The notes: a model not told the origin generated them from the sequence alone. DNA of 64,000 nucleotides from Gorillibacterium timonense (GCF_001457415.1 NZ_LN881724.1:2356001-2420000); one strand, 5' to 3'. Shown: positions 52,801-61,998, counted from the first letter of the stretch. Translations and numbers: made by a program.

Positions 52801-53225
52801 ATCGGCACATCAATTTCCACTCGCTCCACTCCGCCGTCTGCACAAAGCATGCTTGCCTGCTCAGGCGACACCTCAGCAGCGGCTTCACCGACGTTTAGCC
52901 TATTTCGGGTATTGTCCGCCTGTTTCATCTCAAGCGCTTCTTCCTTTGTCCCGGTCGCCTTCCAGTAGACTCGGGCCTGCCCCTCTTTTCCATACCGAAG
53001 AATGACCGTATTCGCGCTAATCGGAACAGGGCCGGAGGGCACCCAATCTCCTCCGCATAATCGGTTGATCAGAGTCGATTTGCCCGCCGAGAAATGTCCG
53101 CAAAAGGCCACCATAAGAGGAGAGGCTCCGTTCTTGGCCGCTGCTTCCCCGATTTGCCGAGCGCACCGGGCGTCTCCCGCTTCCTGTACGAGTTCCATGA
53201 GTTCCGTCCATTGTTCGTTTGCCAT
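49841..53225 (-). pseudogene. dynA: DynA-type double dynamin, interrupted by a frameshift
   Basis: The two halves of one bacterial dynamin lie in different frames. The N-terminal half starts at ATG 53225 (GGAGGAGAG upstream) with GTPase 1: P-loop GHFSAGKSTLI, G3 DTPGIDS, G4 NQVDK. It stays homologous to about 51750 (YRRRAHDWLERA). The C-terminal half continues in the +1 frame from about 51745 (LLAGVPGMGGAVAAMRGKAARLA) with GTPase 2: GAFSAGKSSLA, DTPGADSV, ending at 49841. The repaired product would be about 1,130 residues, near the 1,193 of B. subtilis DynA, a membrane-fusing, membrane-protecting GTPase. One extra base in the GC-rich run near 51740-51750 explains the break; a sequencing error is possible. 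Confidence 0.8.
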
Positions 53226-53319
53226 CTCTCTCCTCCGTCTGCCGAAATGGGTGATAACAGCTTTATCGTAGCATGTCAACCATTTCTAGAAAAGAGCGCT
53301 TTCAGATTGTGTCCAAACC

Positions 53320-53385
53320 TTGACGGGGTAAGGGAACGGTGCTATATTATTTTAGTGCTTAATCATTAAGAGCTAAATCATTTAG
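53320..53385 (+). promoter_or_regulatory. marR-MFS promoter with two palindromic operators
   Basis: -35 TTGACG (53320-53325), 17-base spacer, -10 TATATT (53343-53348). Downstream, at the transcription start, lie two 13-bp palindromes: CTTAATCATTAAG (53358-53370) and CTAAATCATTTAG (53373-53385). Both share the pattern CTWAATCATTWAG and are likely sites for the MarR protein. Confidence 0.75.
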
Positions 53386-53451
53386 AAGTTAACGATTCGA
53401 ACAAGCACGTTTGCACGGCTTTAGGAATTCGTTAGGGGGGGAGGTGCCCAG

Positions 53452-53880
53452 TTGTCCAATAATGATCATTTGATTGAACTGTCTTCCATGTTTCGAACCT
53501 TTCTGAAGGGGGTCTCCCAAGAATGGAACAAGCATGGCTATTCCATGAATCAAACGCAATTTCGAGTGCTTTACATGCTGCATAAGCACGGTCCGCAAAA
53601 TGTATCCCAACTCGCTTGCTGCCTCACCCTCACCTCAGCCGCCATCACAGGTGCGACGGATTATCTGCTGTCGGGAGGATATGTAGAGAAAACTCGCGAT
53701 GAAGATGACCGGCGAGTCGTCACCATCAGCCTTTCCGATAAAGGCGAGAAGCTGGTGAAGGAATTTTTAGAGAATCAGCGTGAGGTTATCGAGGCGCATT
53801 TCAAAGTGCTGTCCGAAGAGGACATTCAGCATTTGAAGCGCATCTTTGGCATCCTGAACGCAGAATTAGAGAAAATTTAA
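53452..53880 (+). CDS. MarR family repressor of the following MFS pump
   Basis: 142 aa with the winged helix NVSQLACCLTLTSAAITGATDYLLSGGYVEKTRDEDDRRVVTISLS. Two cysteines (LACCLT) lie at the start of the HTH and could make it redox- or electrophile-sensitive, as in OhrR/MexR-type proteins; that is speculative. Start TTG 53452 with GGGAGG seven bases upstream. The operon continues with an MFS transporter 24 bp later, and two palindromes overlap the transcription start, which fits autorepression. Confidence 0.83.
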   Translation: MSNNDHLIELSSMFRTFLKGVSQEWNKHGYSMNQTQFRVLYMLHKHGPQNVSQLACCLTLTSAAITGATDYLLSGGYVEKTRDEDDRRVVTISLSDKGEKLVKEFLENQREVIEAHFKVLSEEDIQHLKRIFGILNAELEKI

Positions 53881-53904
53881 AAGAACGGATGGAGAAAGAA
53901 CCAT

Positions 53905-55521
53905 ATGGAACATTTAACTCAAAAGCGAAAGCTCACGATCATGATCGCGATCATGGCCGCCATGCTGTTCGCTGCAATCAATCAGACCATCGTCAGCACC
54001 GCTATGCCGCGCATTATCTCCATTCTGGATGGAATGGACTACTATACATGGACGATCAACATCTACATGCTGACCTCCACCATCGCGACGGTCCTTGTCG
54101 GCAAGCTGTCCGATATGTTCGGTCGCAAGCCCTTCCTACTAGCGGGTATTCTTCTCTTCATGGTCGGCGCTTTCTTGACCGGTACCTCGACAGATGTCTT
54201 TCAATTCATCACTTACCGGGGGATTCAAGGGGTAGGAGCCGGGATCATTCAATCGACCTCCTTCACCGCCGTCGGCGATTTGTTCCCGCCGCGTGAGCGC
54301 GGCAAATGGATGGGGTTATTGACCGCCGTCTTCGGCTTTTCCAGCGTGCTTGGCCCGACACTCGGCGGCTACCTGGTCGATCACCTCGACTGGCACTGGC
54401 TGTTCTGGATCTTCCTGCCGCTCGGCGTTGTTGCCTTTGCCTTGATTGTAGCGCTTTTCCCCAAAGGCAAGCGCGGTCCGTCTGCGAGCATTGACTACAT
54501 CGGCTCGCTATTGCTCACCCTCTGCATCGTTCCGATGCTCCTGGCCTTCTCCTGGGCCGGCACCGAATATGCCTGGGATTCCTGGCAGATCATTGGACTG
54601 CTCGCCGGTTCCATCGTTGCGGGTATCCTCTTCGTTTTCATCGAATCGAAGGCCAGCAATCCGATCCTGCCGCTCAGCCTGTTTAAGAACGGCGTCGTTA
54701 CCATCTCGAACATTATCGGCTTCATCATGAACTTCGGCATGATGGGTGCCTTGATCTATCTGTCCTTCTTCGTCCAAGGCGTACTCGGGATATCCGCCAC
54801 TTATGCCGGATATGTGACGATGCCGATGTCGATCGTCATGGTCATTTCGAGTGCCATGACCGGCCAATTGATATCGCGCAAAGGAAAATACAAACGGTAT
54901 GCCCTGATCGGCATTCCGATCATGATCGCCGGCATGGGGATTATGGTTTTCATGGATAATACGGCTACAGCTGTCATCAGCATGATCGTGTTTGGCCTCG
55001 GTCTCGGACTCGGCATGCCGGTCTTTTCGATCGCTTCTCAGAATGCCGTCTCCCATAAAGAGCTCGGCGTCGTCACTGCATCCATCCAGCTGTTCCGCAA
55101 CCTCGGCGGTACCATCGGCATCGCCGTGATGGGGACGGTCATGTCGAACAACCTTACCCGGCATTTGAAGGAAGCCCTGCAAGCCAAGGCAGGCAGCTTT
55201 GCCCAGCTCGATCCGGAGATTGCCAAGAAGATGGCAGCCTTCGCGAATCCGAGAACGCTGATGAACAAGCCTCTTCTGGACGAAACGCAAAAGGCGCTTC
55301 CGGCTGACGTTCAACCGATATTCAAGGATATGATTGCCAGCATCCGCGATGCGCTCGGTCAGACGCTATCGACCGTTTTCTTAACCGGCACTCTCGTTCT
55401 GGTCGTCGCCTTCGTCCTCGTCTTCTTCCTGAAGGAGCTTCCGCTGCGCACAAGCAACCATTCCGCAGCCAAACCAGAGGAACAAGCGGAGGCGGTCCAG
55501 CCTTCCGTGGTCCTGGACTAA
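53905..55521 (+). CDS. MFS multidrug transporter, DHA2 (14-TM) family
   Basis: 538 aa with 14 membrane segments. Motif D1 NQTIVSTAMPRI in TM1, motif A GKLSDMFGRKP, motif C SSVLGPTLGG in TM5. A ~60-residue extracytoplasmic loop precedes the last helix (LMNKPLLDETQKALPADVQPIF), as in Mdr/EmrB-like pumps of bacilli. Proton-driven drug efflux is likely. ATG 53905 has GGAG upstream. Second gene of the marR operon, ends at a strong terminator. Confidence 0.88.
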   Translation: MEHLTQKRKLTIMIAIMAAMLFAAINQTIVSTAMPRIISILDGMDYYTWTINIYMLTSTIATVLVGKLSDMFGRKPFLLAGILLFMVGAFLTGTSTDVFQFITYRGIQGVGAGIIQSTSFTAVGDLFPPRERGKWMGLLTAVFGFSSVLGPTLGGYLVDHLDWHWLFWIFLPLGVVAFALIVALFPKGKRGPSASIDYIGSLLLTLCIVPMLLAFSWAGTEYAWDSWQIIGLLAGSIVAGILFVFIESKASNPILPLSLFKNGVVTISNIIGFIMNFGMMGALIYLSFFVQGVLGISATYAGYVTMPMSIVMVISSAMTGQLISRKGKYKRYALIGIPIMIAGMGIMVFMDNTATAVISMIVFGLGLGLGMPVFSIASQNAVSHKELGVVTASIQLFRNLGGTIGIAVMGTVMSNNLTRHLKEALQAKAGSFAQLDPEIAKKMAAFANPRTLMNKPLLDETQKALPADVQPIFKDMIASIRDALGQTLSTVFLTGTLVLVVAFVLVFFLKELPLRTSNHSAAKPEEQAEAVQPSVVLD

Positions 55522-55549
55522 CCGCCATCTTCTCGCTCCAAATCGAATA

Positions 55550-55590
55550 GGGAGGCCCCTGCAAGCATCTAACGCTTGCAGGGGCCTCCC
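55550..55590. terminator. Strong bidirectional terminator
   Basis: Perfect 17-bp stem (GGGAGGCCCCTGCAAGC at 55550-55566 with its complement at 55574-55590), 7-base loop, then TTGTTCT. Serves the MFS gene from the left and the 92-aa gene from the right. Confidence 0.85.
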
Positions 55591-55650
55591 TTGTTCTATC
55601 GTATACGCCATATTCGATCGGCTGTTGTCTTCTAAACCAAGCTTGCTGGA

Positions 55651-55929
55651 TTACTGCAGGACAGCGTGCTCTTCTTCTTCAGGAATCAAGATTTCGAACA
55701 CATCTCCATGCTGGAGAATCGTGATTGGCTGGCCCTTCACTTTCATGACGACAACTTCGGGCTTTGCCTTCATCCGGCTCAAGTAGTTTTCCGGAACCTG
55801 ACCGGATTCGCTGATCATGACGCCTTCGACTTCTTTTTCTTCATTGTCCGCAAGCGGTGTATTCAACACTTGTTCGTAAATATCGGAAAATTGTTCAAAG
55901 TTTTTCGTGTAAACGGCGATGCATTTCAT
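55651..55929 (-). CDS. Conserved small protein (92 aa), function unknown
   Basis: MKCIAVYTKNFEQFSDIYEQVLNTPL... ends in an acidic tail (EEEEHAVLQ). The alternating pattern suggests an alpha/beta fold: a first strand (CIAVYT), an amphipathic helix, and a later beta hairpin (VVVMKVKGQPITILQHGDVFEIL). No membrane segment, no signal peptide. AAAGGATGG lies upstream of ATG 55929. It looks like a genuine gene, but I cannot name a function. Confidence 0.65.
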   Translation of the reverse strand: MKCIAVYTKNFEQFSDIYEQVLNTPLADNEEKEVEGVMISESGQVPENYLSRMKAKPEVVVMKVKGQPITILQHGDVFEILIPEEEEHAVLQ

Positions 55930-56033
55930 CCACTATCCCATCCTTTTATCAATATCTACTGGTTCGATTTACCTCTATTGCCCGTTCCCTCGAGCCTTCA
56001 GCGATGCGATGAAGAAGCATCACAGCCATTCGC

Positions 56034-56717
56034 TTAGCTCTCATTCTTCCTGTTTGAACCGGCTTTCATACTTGCCGGAGCTTTCATTCTTCGCTTCCCC
56101 TCCGGGCAAAAATCAAGCAGCGGACAGCTTGCGCAGCGGGGGCTTTGAGCCTTGCAGTGATACCGCCCAAAGAAGATGAATCGGTGATGCGAAAGCGTCC
56201 ATTCTTCCCGCGGTACGACCCGGTTTAGCTTTTTCTCGACTTCAAGCACGGAATCATCAGGTTTTGCAAGACCAAGCCGTTTGCTGACCCGTTCCACATG
56301 AGTGTCAACAGCGAAAGCCGGAACACCAAAAGCGTTGGATACGACAACATTAGCTGTTTTGCGCCCTACACCGGGAAGCGCCACAAGCGCTTCGTGTGCC
56401 TCCGGTACCTGGCTATTCCATTCTTCTACCAATATCCGACACATGCTCTGAATATTTTTGGCCTTGTTGCGGAACAAGCCTATGGTTCGAATATCCTGTT
56501 CCAGCTCCGCAAGCGGTACCTTGAGGTAATCCTCGGGAGTACGATACTTGTGGAAGAGGGATGGGGTCAGCCGATTTACCGATTCGTCCGTTGCTTGAGC
56601 TGACAGCATCACGGCGACAAGAAGTTCGAAGGGGTTCCTGTGCATCAGTTCGCAATGAGCGTCCGGAAACATCATGCCCATGGTATCGAGGATTCGGCGG
56701 ATTTTCTTTTCATTCAC
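56034..56717 (-). CDS. nth: Endonuclease III
   Basis: A 227-aa base-excision glycosylase/AP lyase. The helix-hairpin-helix LPGVGRKTANVV carries the catalytic Lys, VDTHVERV carries the catalytic Asp, and the C-terminal [4Fe-4S] motif C-x6-C-x2-C-x5-C is intact (CKAQSPRCASCPLLDFC). It removes oxidised pyrimidines. Start GTG 56717 with GAGG eight bases upstream. A basic tail (KRRMKAPASMKAGSNRKNES) extends slightly beyond the usual end. Confidence 0.94.
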   Translation of the reverse strand: MNEKKIRRILDTMGMMFPDAHCELMHRNPFELLVAVMLSAQATDESVNRLTPSLFHKYRTPEDYLKVPLAELEQDIRTIGLFRNKAKNIQSMCRILVEEWNSQVPEAHEALVALPGVGRKTANVVVSNAFGVPAFAVDTHVERVSKRLGLAKPDDSVLEVEKKLNRVVPREEWTLSHHRFIFFGRYHCKAQSPRCASCPLLDFCPEGKRRMKAPASMKAGSNRKNES

Positions 56718-56884
56718 CGGATATTCCTCACCTCCCTGAACAACCGGAGAATCCCAATAGATTTCAGTCTATCGAACCCAGGGGTAATAATCAATGGCCC
56801 ATGCCAAGAAAATCCGAACATTTTTCGAACCTGCCCCCTATATTTTCCCTTTTATTCGGGTTAATCGGTTTCGAAGATAGGAAA

Positions 56885-56913
56885 AGACCGGCTGGCTTCA
56901 ACCAAACCGGTCT
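56885..56913 (-). terminator. Terminator of the SLH gene
   Basis: AGACCGG (56885-56891) with CCGGTCT (56907-56913), followed on the minus strand by TTTTCC, 29 bases after the stop. Confidence 0.7.
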
Positions 56914-56941
56914 CAACGACACTTTTGACGCTTGATCCTGT

Positions 56942-58756
56942 TTAATTCACAAGTTGGATTTGAGTGACTTGATCTACGCTTTGTTCATAGGTCAACTTGA
57001 CCTTTTTGCCAATCGCCACTTGATCGAAGGTGATGGTTTTGCCCGCCGAGTCGAGTACCTTCGTATTCGTCTTCCAAGTGAAGCTGAGCGTTTGACCATC
57101 GTCGAGCTTAACCGTGTAGTCTCCGCTATTCAGATCAACGGATGTCACTGTGGCAGTATATTGGCTTGCGATCTTAAGCTTCAAGAGCTTATCGCCTGCA
57201 GCAACCAGGTCCAGCTTGCGTCCTTCTACAAGGATGGGGTAAAGGGCCGTATAAAAGACCGATTCCTTCCCATCCGAGCTGATTAAGACGGTTTTATCAT
57301 CCAGCTTGAACACCTTCGGCGTTCCATTGACGGTAACGGTCAAGTATTTGGAAGTCGCATTGAAGCTTTCGATGCGGGCCTGGTAATAATTCGTCATCGT
57401 ACTGATCACAACGGAGATGCTGACCGGATTGCCACTCGCATCGAGTTCAATCGCAACCTGATCCCCCTTATACAGATCACTGAGGGTCGCACTCGATTTC
57501 AGCGGACTGGTGACCTTCGGCTGAGAAGTTAAGTAGAAGGATGCAAGCTTGCCGTCCGACTTTTTCAACGTGATCAGCGGATCCGTCCCTTTCGGATCAA
57601 TCGTGACGATCTCGCCCTTGACGACCGGAACGATTTGGGCGGATACCATCTTCGTGCCGTACAGCTGATAACGGATCTTGTCGCCCGCGACGAGGTTCTT
57701 CACGGATTCGTAAGCCAATTCCGTCAAGGAATAATCAACTTGTCCGGTGGAAGCAGCAAGTGATATTTTCTTATCCGTCGCATTGAGCGACACGGCAATG
57801 CCTTCGCCGTTCGCAACCACCGGCCCTTGATCGCTCTTCCAATCTACGAAATAAGCCGTCGTACCCGAGACGATCACATCAACCAGATTTCCGACCTTAA
57901 GGGTGGAAGCCGACAAAAGGGTTTTATCCTTGTAAATTAACGTTTGTCCGGTAAGATCGGCTTGAATGACAACCCCCTCATCCGTCATAAGCGAAAGCTT
58001 GGATGAATCCAAATAAGTGACTGTACCGGTAATGGCATTCCCCGGCTTGACAGCGAGGAAAACCGAAGCCCGGTTCAAAAGTGCGGCTGCCTGGGAGCGG
58101 GTAACCGCAACGGCGGGACGGAACGTCCCATCTTCAAAGCCATTGACGATTCCCAGGTCGACGGCTTCATTGACATATCCGACGAGCTCATCCGTGATGC
58201 TGTCCCCATCCTTGAAGGCGGTAGGAGCCAGCGTTTTGCTCAAAGCTTCCGAATCCTTGTCAGCCAACCGGATAATCACCCTTGCGATCCATTCCCGACT
58301 CGCAGAGGAGATCCCCCAGTTCGCATCGTGTTCCGGGATTTCCGCAAGTCCGATCAGATTATGATCCAGGGCGACTTTCACGTAAGGCTTGGCGTAATCG
58401 CTTAACCCAAAAGAGAACACAAGGGGAATGCTGCTATTCTTGATAGTAAGAGCTTCCTCCTCATACCCCATCATCCGCACGGCCATGACGATAGCGTCCT
58501 GATGAGATACTTCCTTTTCGGGTGTAAAGCTGCCGTTATAGCCCTGGACGATCCCCAACATGGAAAGCTTGGCGATGTCCTTCGCTCCCCAATAGGTGCT
58601 TTTGACATCCAAGAATTGGTTTGCCGCTTGAATCTTCCAGCTCACGGCCGCCGTTCCCGCCGCAGTGTCAGCAAATGCGGTCGCAGGTATAACGGAGCCG
58701 GTAAGAACAGCCAGGGTCAAGGCTGTCTTCGCCGTCCAATGGGTCATGCGTTTCAT
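56942..58756 (-). CDS. S-layer homology (SLH) domain surface protein
   Basis: A 604-aa exported protein. A signal peptide ends near AFA-D (29/30). Three SLH repeats follow at about 47-97 (FLDVKSTYWGAKDIAKLSMLG), 115-165 and 179-230 (NEAVDLGIVNGFEDGTFRPAVAVTRSQAAALL). They bind pyruvylated wall polysaccharide and anchor the protein outside. The remaining 370 residues are beta-rich repeats (GDKIRYQLYGTKMVSA, GDYTVKLDDGQTLSFTW) of unknown function. Start ATG 58756 with GGAGG eight bases upstream. It lies 86 bp after the GerMN gene on the same strand and may be its co-transcribed neighbour. Confidence 0.88.
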   Translation of the reverse strand: MKRMTHWTAKTALTLAVLTGSVIPATAFADTAAGTAAVSWKIQAANQFLDVKSTYWGAKDIAKLSMLGIVQGYNGSFTPEKEVSHQDAIVMAVRMMGYEEEALTIKNSSIPLVFSFGLSDYAKPYVKVALDHNLIGLAEIPEHDANWGISSASREWIARVIIRLADKDSEALSKTLAPTAFKDGDSITDELVGYVNEAVDLGIVNGFEDGTFRPAVAVTRSQAAALLNRASVFLAVKPGNAITGTVTYLDSSKLSLMTDEGVVIQADLTGQTLIYKDKTLLSASTLKVGNLVDVIVSGTTAYFVDWKSDQGPVVANGEGIAVSLNATDKKISLAASTGQVDYSLTELAYESVKNLVAGDKIRYQLYGTKMVSAQIVPVVKGEIVTIDPKGTDPLITLKKSDGKLASFYLTSQPKVTSPLKSSATLSDLYKGDQVAIELDASGNPVSISVVISTMTNYYQARIESFNATSKYLTVTVNGTPKVFKLDDKTVLISSDGKESVFYTALYPILVEGRKLDLVAAGDKLLKLKIASQYTATVTSVDLNSGDYTVKLDDGQTLSFTWKTNTKVLDSAGKTITFDQVAIGKKVKLTYEQSVDQVTQIQLVN

Positions 58757-58842
58757 CTTCTTTTCCTCCCGGATCATCGTATCAATTAGAGCGTGTCTTC
58801 AAATCGATTTTAGGCCGCTTCTACTAGGCAAGCTCCCTATCC

Positions 58843-59400
58843 TTATTGTCGTTTGATGGGATGCTCCAATTCCACATGCCCCATGAGGCTTTCAATTTGC
58901 TTCCCGTCCACCAGGATCTCGAGAGCGTTGATCTCTGCAAATTGAAAGACCGTTTTTTGGAGAGCATCCATGAGGAGTACTTCGCCGCCGGAGCCTAATC
59001 TTCCTTCATCCAATATCGAAAGATCCACGGTCAAGGTTCCGTCTTCCAGCTCAGCAGATTTGAATTGCAGCCCTTTGGCCAGAGGAAAGAGATTGCTGTC
59101 ATCGGTGCTGGTCAAAACCTTCAAGGTGTTGAGATATTTATCATCGGCTTTGTCCGCTTGAATCGTCACCGTCTTCTCGACAAGCTCGGTGCCGTCTGCA
59201 TTCGCATAATAGGCTTTAATCGTCTCTGTTTTCTGTTCGGGTGTTGCCGTCGGCGCTTCGCTGATCGTTGAGGTCGCCGCAGGTGAAGCGGCTTCGGTCG
59301 GTTTCGGGTCGGCCGAGCTCGGAGTGTTTTTCGCCGAACACCCTGCAGCCGCGAGCATGGAACCGAGAAGAATTACCGTCAGGATGGTACGTATACGCAT
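58843..59400 (-). CDS. GerMN-domain lipoprotein
   Basis: 185 aa. Lipobox LAAAGC with Cys21, a Ser/Pro/Thr/Ala linker to about 55, then a GerMN domain (about 60-180; IKAYYANADGTELVEKTVTI, LSILDEGRLGSGGEVLLMDALQKTVFQF). GerMN domains occur in sporulation/germination protein GerM and in lipoproteins linked to cell-wall amidases. It starts 12 bp after the amidase stop, so the two probably act together at the outer face of the membrane. Confidence 0.87.
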   Translation of the reverse strand: MRIRTILTVILLGSMLAAAGCSAKNTPSSADPKPTEAASPAATSTISEAPTATPEQKTETIKAYYANADGTELVEKTVTIQADKADDKYLNTLKVLTSTDDSNLFPLAKGLQFKSAELEDGTLTVDLSILDEGRLGSGGEVLLMDALQKTVFQFAEINALEILVDGKQIESLMGHVELEHPIKRQ

Positions 59401-59412
59401 GGAACACTCTCC

Positions 59413-60927
59413 TTATTGAATGTTGAAATACTCCTTGATACCGTCGACAATGGAAGCCGCTACTTTATACTGAAAATCCGGAGTGTACATGAGCGCTTCT
59501 TCCACTGCATTGCTCAAAAATCCGACTTCGATGAGAATGCCGGGCATCTTGGTTGCTTTTACAACGCGAAAATCATTCTTCTGAACTTTGCGGTCGGGGA
59601 ATCCTGTTGCCGCCAGCACATGCTTGTGCACGATATCAGCCAAAGTCTTGCTGTACGAATTCCAGTAATAGGTCTCCGTTCCGCGGCTCGATGCTGTAAA
59701 GTTGTTGCCGTGAATGGAGATGAACGCATCAGCGCCGAGCGAGTTCGCAAAGTCCGCCCTTCCGTCCAAGGAAACAAAAGTATCGTCAGAACGGGTCATA
59801 TACGTTTCCACTTGCTTAACATTGCCGAGAAGCTCATTCACTTTAAGCGCGATCGCCAGATTAAAGTCCTTTTCATTGCGCTTGGTGATGGAGATCGCTC
59901 CCGGGTCCGTATCGCCGTGACCGGCATCGATCACAATCTTGTACTTTGCGTCCGAGAATAACAGAGAGAAGGCCCCATCGGTGCCGTTCATTCCCACATG
60001 ATAGCTGGTCTTCGCCTTCAAATCAGCCACGATGCGAATGGTTCGGGTAACCGGGTCAAAATTGGAGTATCGCACCTTCGCCACAAGCGGATGATCAACG
60101 GCGACCAGGCCCTCCGAGGTCGAAATCGGTCTCGGGACCGAATCGCTGAACGTCACAGCCGGCACATCGATGACAAGCCGATCCGGGCTGCTGACATAGC
60201 TCACCTTCGGAGCCAAGGGACCGTCGGCATAAAGAGTCAAGCTGCTATCCGTCACTTCAATGCCCATCAGCTTCGTGTAGCCAGCCTCCGAATTTGCTTG
60301 GGATGGAGGGGGCGTTGTTCCCGGTTCATACAGGTTGGGATCAGGGGTGGTCGTCCCTGTCGGGCTTGTGGGGCTGGGAGTAGCTGTCGGCGTCGAAGCC
60401 GGCGTTGGCGTAGCCGTCGGGCTTGGTGTAGCTGTTGGTGTCGGTGTCGGCGTTGGTGTAGCCGAGGGAGTAGGCGAGGGAACCGGTACAGGCGCCTGAG
60501 CGGTCGTCAGAATCACCGTCTGGGTCTTGTTGATCCATTGTACGCTGATCCCCATTCCATTCGCAACGAATCGAACCGGCACCAGCGCTCGGCCATCAAT
60601 CACAACCGGGGCCGCATCCAGTGCAAACGGCTCTGCGTTGATCAAAGCTGTCTTTTTCCCAATGAAAAGCTCGATCAGCTTGCCATCCTTCTTCACTATC
60701 ACCTTCTGCTCGACTCCGCGGTATTCGACAGAAGCGCCGAAATTTTGGGAGATCAGCCTGAGCGGAACCATGACGTAATCGTTAACTTTTTGAGCGGGAA
60801 CATCCGATTTCAACGTCTGGCCGTTCAGAACGAGCGATACGCTGCTGCTCGTGGCGGCATGCGACACTTGCGGCAGGATGAGGAAGAGCAACAGTAAGGA
60901 GAGCAGCGAGCAAACAAGCTTTTTCAT
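59413..60927 (-). CDS. N-acetylmuramoyl-L-alanine amidase with stalk-like N-terminal domain and AMIN domain
   Basis: A 504-aa exported enzyme. Signal peptide to about 25 (SHA). A copper-amine-oxidase-N-type domain (about 30-145; DGRALVPVRFVANGMGISVQW), a long Thr/Pro/Ala-Ser linker (about 148-205), an AMIN domain (about 220-320) and an amidase_3 catalytic domain (about 330-504). Zn ligands and catalysts: His in DAGHGDTDPG, Glu in NEKDFNL, His in ISIHGN, Glu in LIEVGFLSN. It cleaves stem peptides from glycan strands. Start ATG 60927 with GAGGTGG upstream. Forms an operon with the GerMN lipoprotein, perhaps also the SLH protein. Confidence 0.9.
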   Translation of the reverse strand: MKKLVCSLLSLLLLFLILPQVSHAATSSSVSLVLNGQTLKSDVPAQKVNDYVMVPLRLISQNFGASVEYRGVEQKVIVKKDGKLIELFIGKKTALINAEPFALDAAPVVIDGRALVPVRFVANGMGISVQWINKTQTVILTTAQAPVPVPSPTPSATPTPTPTPTATPSPTATPTPASTPTATPSPTSPTGTTTPDPNLYEPGTTPPPSQANSEAGYTKLMGIEVTDSSLTLYADGPLAPKVSYVSSPDRLVIDVPAVTFSDSVPRPISTSEGLVAVDHPLVAKVRYSNFDPVTRTIRIVADLKAKTSYHVGMNGTDGAFSLLFSDAKYKIVIDAGHGDTDPGAISITKRNEKDFNLAIALKVNELLGNVKQVETYMTRSDDTFVSLDGRADFANSLGADAFISIHGNNFTASSRGTETYYWNSYSKTLADIVHKHVLAATGFPDRKVQKNDFRVVKATKMPGILIEVGFLSNAVEEALMYTPDFQYKVAASIVDGIKEYFNIQ

Positions 60928-61057
60928 CTTCCACCTCGAAGAATTGGGATAAGAACATACAAGAATAGACGCGGGATTTGGAAAAAAGTTGCGAATCGCC
61001 GCCTTTCTTGCCTCCCTCAGAGATTCGACATGGTACTGCGATATTCCTACCTTTCCA

Positions 61058-61086
61058 ACAAAAAAACACGCCATCGCAGGCGTGTT
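61058..61086 (-). terminator. Terminator of the XRE regulator gene
   Basis: AACACGCC (61065-61072) with GGCGTGTT (61079-61086), followed on the minus strand by TTTTTTG, 16 bases after the stop. Confidence 0.85.
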
Positions 61087-61101
61087 CGCTGTGTACTTCT
61101 C

Positions 61102-61878
61102 CTACTTGTCCCTCAGCATCAGGAGAATGTCCGGGATATGCATCGAGGATCCTTCGATCCGATAGTAGCACTGCCCGTCCTCTTCGATCTTAACTTGCAC
61201 AGGCAGGTGACTTAATGCCGATTCTACGACCGTTTCCGGCAGCTTGCATTGGATCTCAAGCTCCTTTAAACTGACAAACCGATCAAAGTCCTTTTTGGTT
61301 AACTCATAGAGCCCGAACAGGACAGTCAGTACGTCTTTCTCTTGATACACAGCCATAGTGTTGTAGATCTCTCGAATCTTTACGGGAGTGATTGGAGCGG
61401 CAAGCGAATGATCAGCAATAAACACAGCTCTGCCGATGTGAATCGTTGCCCCCTCCGGCTCGGAGCAGGCGGAATAGTTCCATTCATGATCGACTCCCGA
61501 CATTCCATGATTTTTGCCGGTCTCCCAAGGCACAAACCCTTTATAGCCCCTTGAAACAGCTCCTTCGTGCAATAGCGCAGCCAGCCTGTAGGCGATGGCG
61601 AATGATTCTTCAGCGGGCGAAGCTTCAAATAATCCTTTAATACCTAGATATACGCTGCCAAAAGTATCGGCGGGCTTATACCCGAGAAGCTCATCGACCG
61701 TAATGCCGAAATAAGTCGCGATATTGGGCAAGAGCTGAAGATCGGGGCAGCAGATCGCCGATTCCCATTTGGATACGGATTGGTTCGTGACCCCGAGTGC
61801 TTTGGCTAATTCCTCTTGCGTGATCCCCTTTTGCTTGCGCAGAAAGGCGATCTGTTCATGAATTCGAAGCTCGGACAT
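61102..61878 (-). CDS. XRE-family helix-turn-helix regulator
   Basis: 258 aa. The N-terminal HTH_3 domain (about 5-65) reads IAFLRKQKGITQEELAKALGVTNQSVSKWES, of the type found in many Firmicute regulators. A long C-terminal part (about 75-258) of mixed alpha/beta character follows, including a second winged-helix-like segment (YELTKKDFDRFVSLKELE). The start is ATG 61878; TGGAG lies 9-13 bases upstream. The frame runs further but into the intergenic palindromes. Divergent from the kinase gene at 62143 and probably its regulator. Confidence 0.75.
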   Translation of the reverse strand: MSELRIHEQIAFLRKQKGITQEELAKALGVTNQSVSKWESAICCPDLQLLPNIATYFGITVDELLGYKPADTFGSVYLGIKGLFEASPAEESFAIAYRLAALLHEGAVSRGYKGFVPWETGKNHGMSGVDHEWNYSACSEPEGATIHIGRAVFIADHSLAAPITPVKIREIYNTMAVYQEKDVLTVLFGLYELTKKDFDRFVSLKELEIQCKLPETVVESALSHLPVQVKIEEDGQCYYRIEGSSMHIPDILLMLRDK

Positions 61879-61949
61879 AGCGATTAAGCTCCATTCCATT
61901 GGATTTGCGGCCGCATCCTTATGGTAGACCATCCGATCTCCATGACGCA

Positions 61950-61998
61950 ATAACGTTATGGTTTGACAAGGCTGGTTCAAATCCAACCGACGGTTGGA
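61950..61998. promoter_or_regulatory. Palindromes in the XRE/kinase intergenic region
   Basis: ATAACGTTAT (61950-61959) and the 17-bp TCCAACCGACGGTTGGA (61982-61998) flank a TTGACA (plus strand) / TTGTCA (minus strand) pair. They look like operators for the XRE protein; clear -10 boxes were not found. Confidence 0.45.

Noticed and set aside
60340..60490. Repeat block in the amidase gene as a mobile or CRISPR repeat
   Set aside because: It encodes the Thr/Pro/Ala-Ser linker between the stalk-like and AMIN domains.
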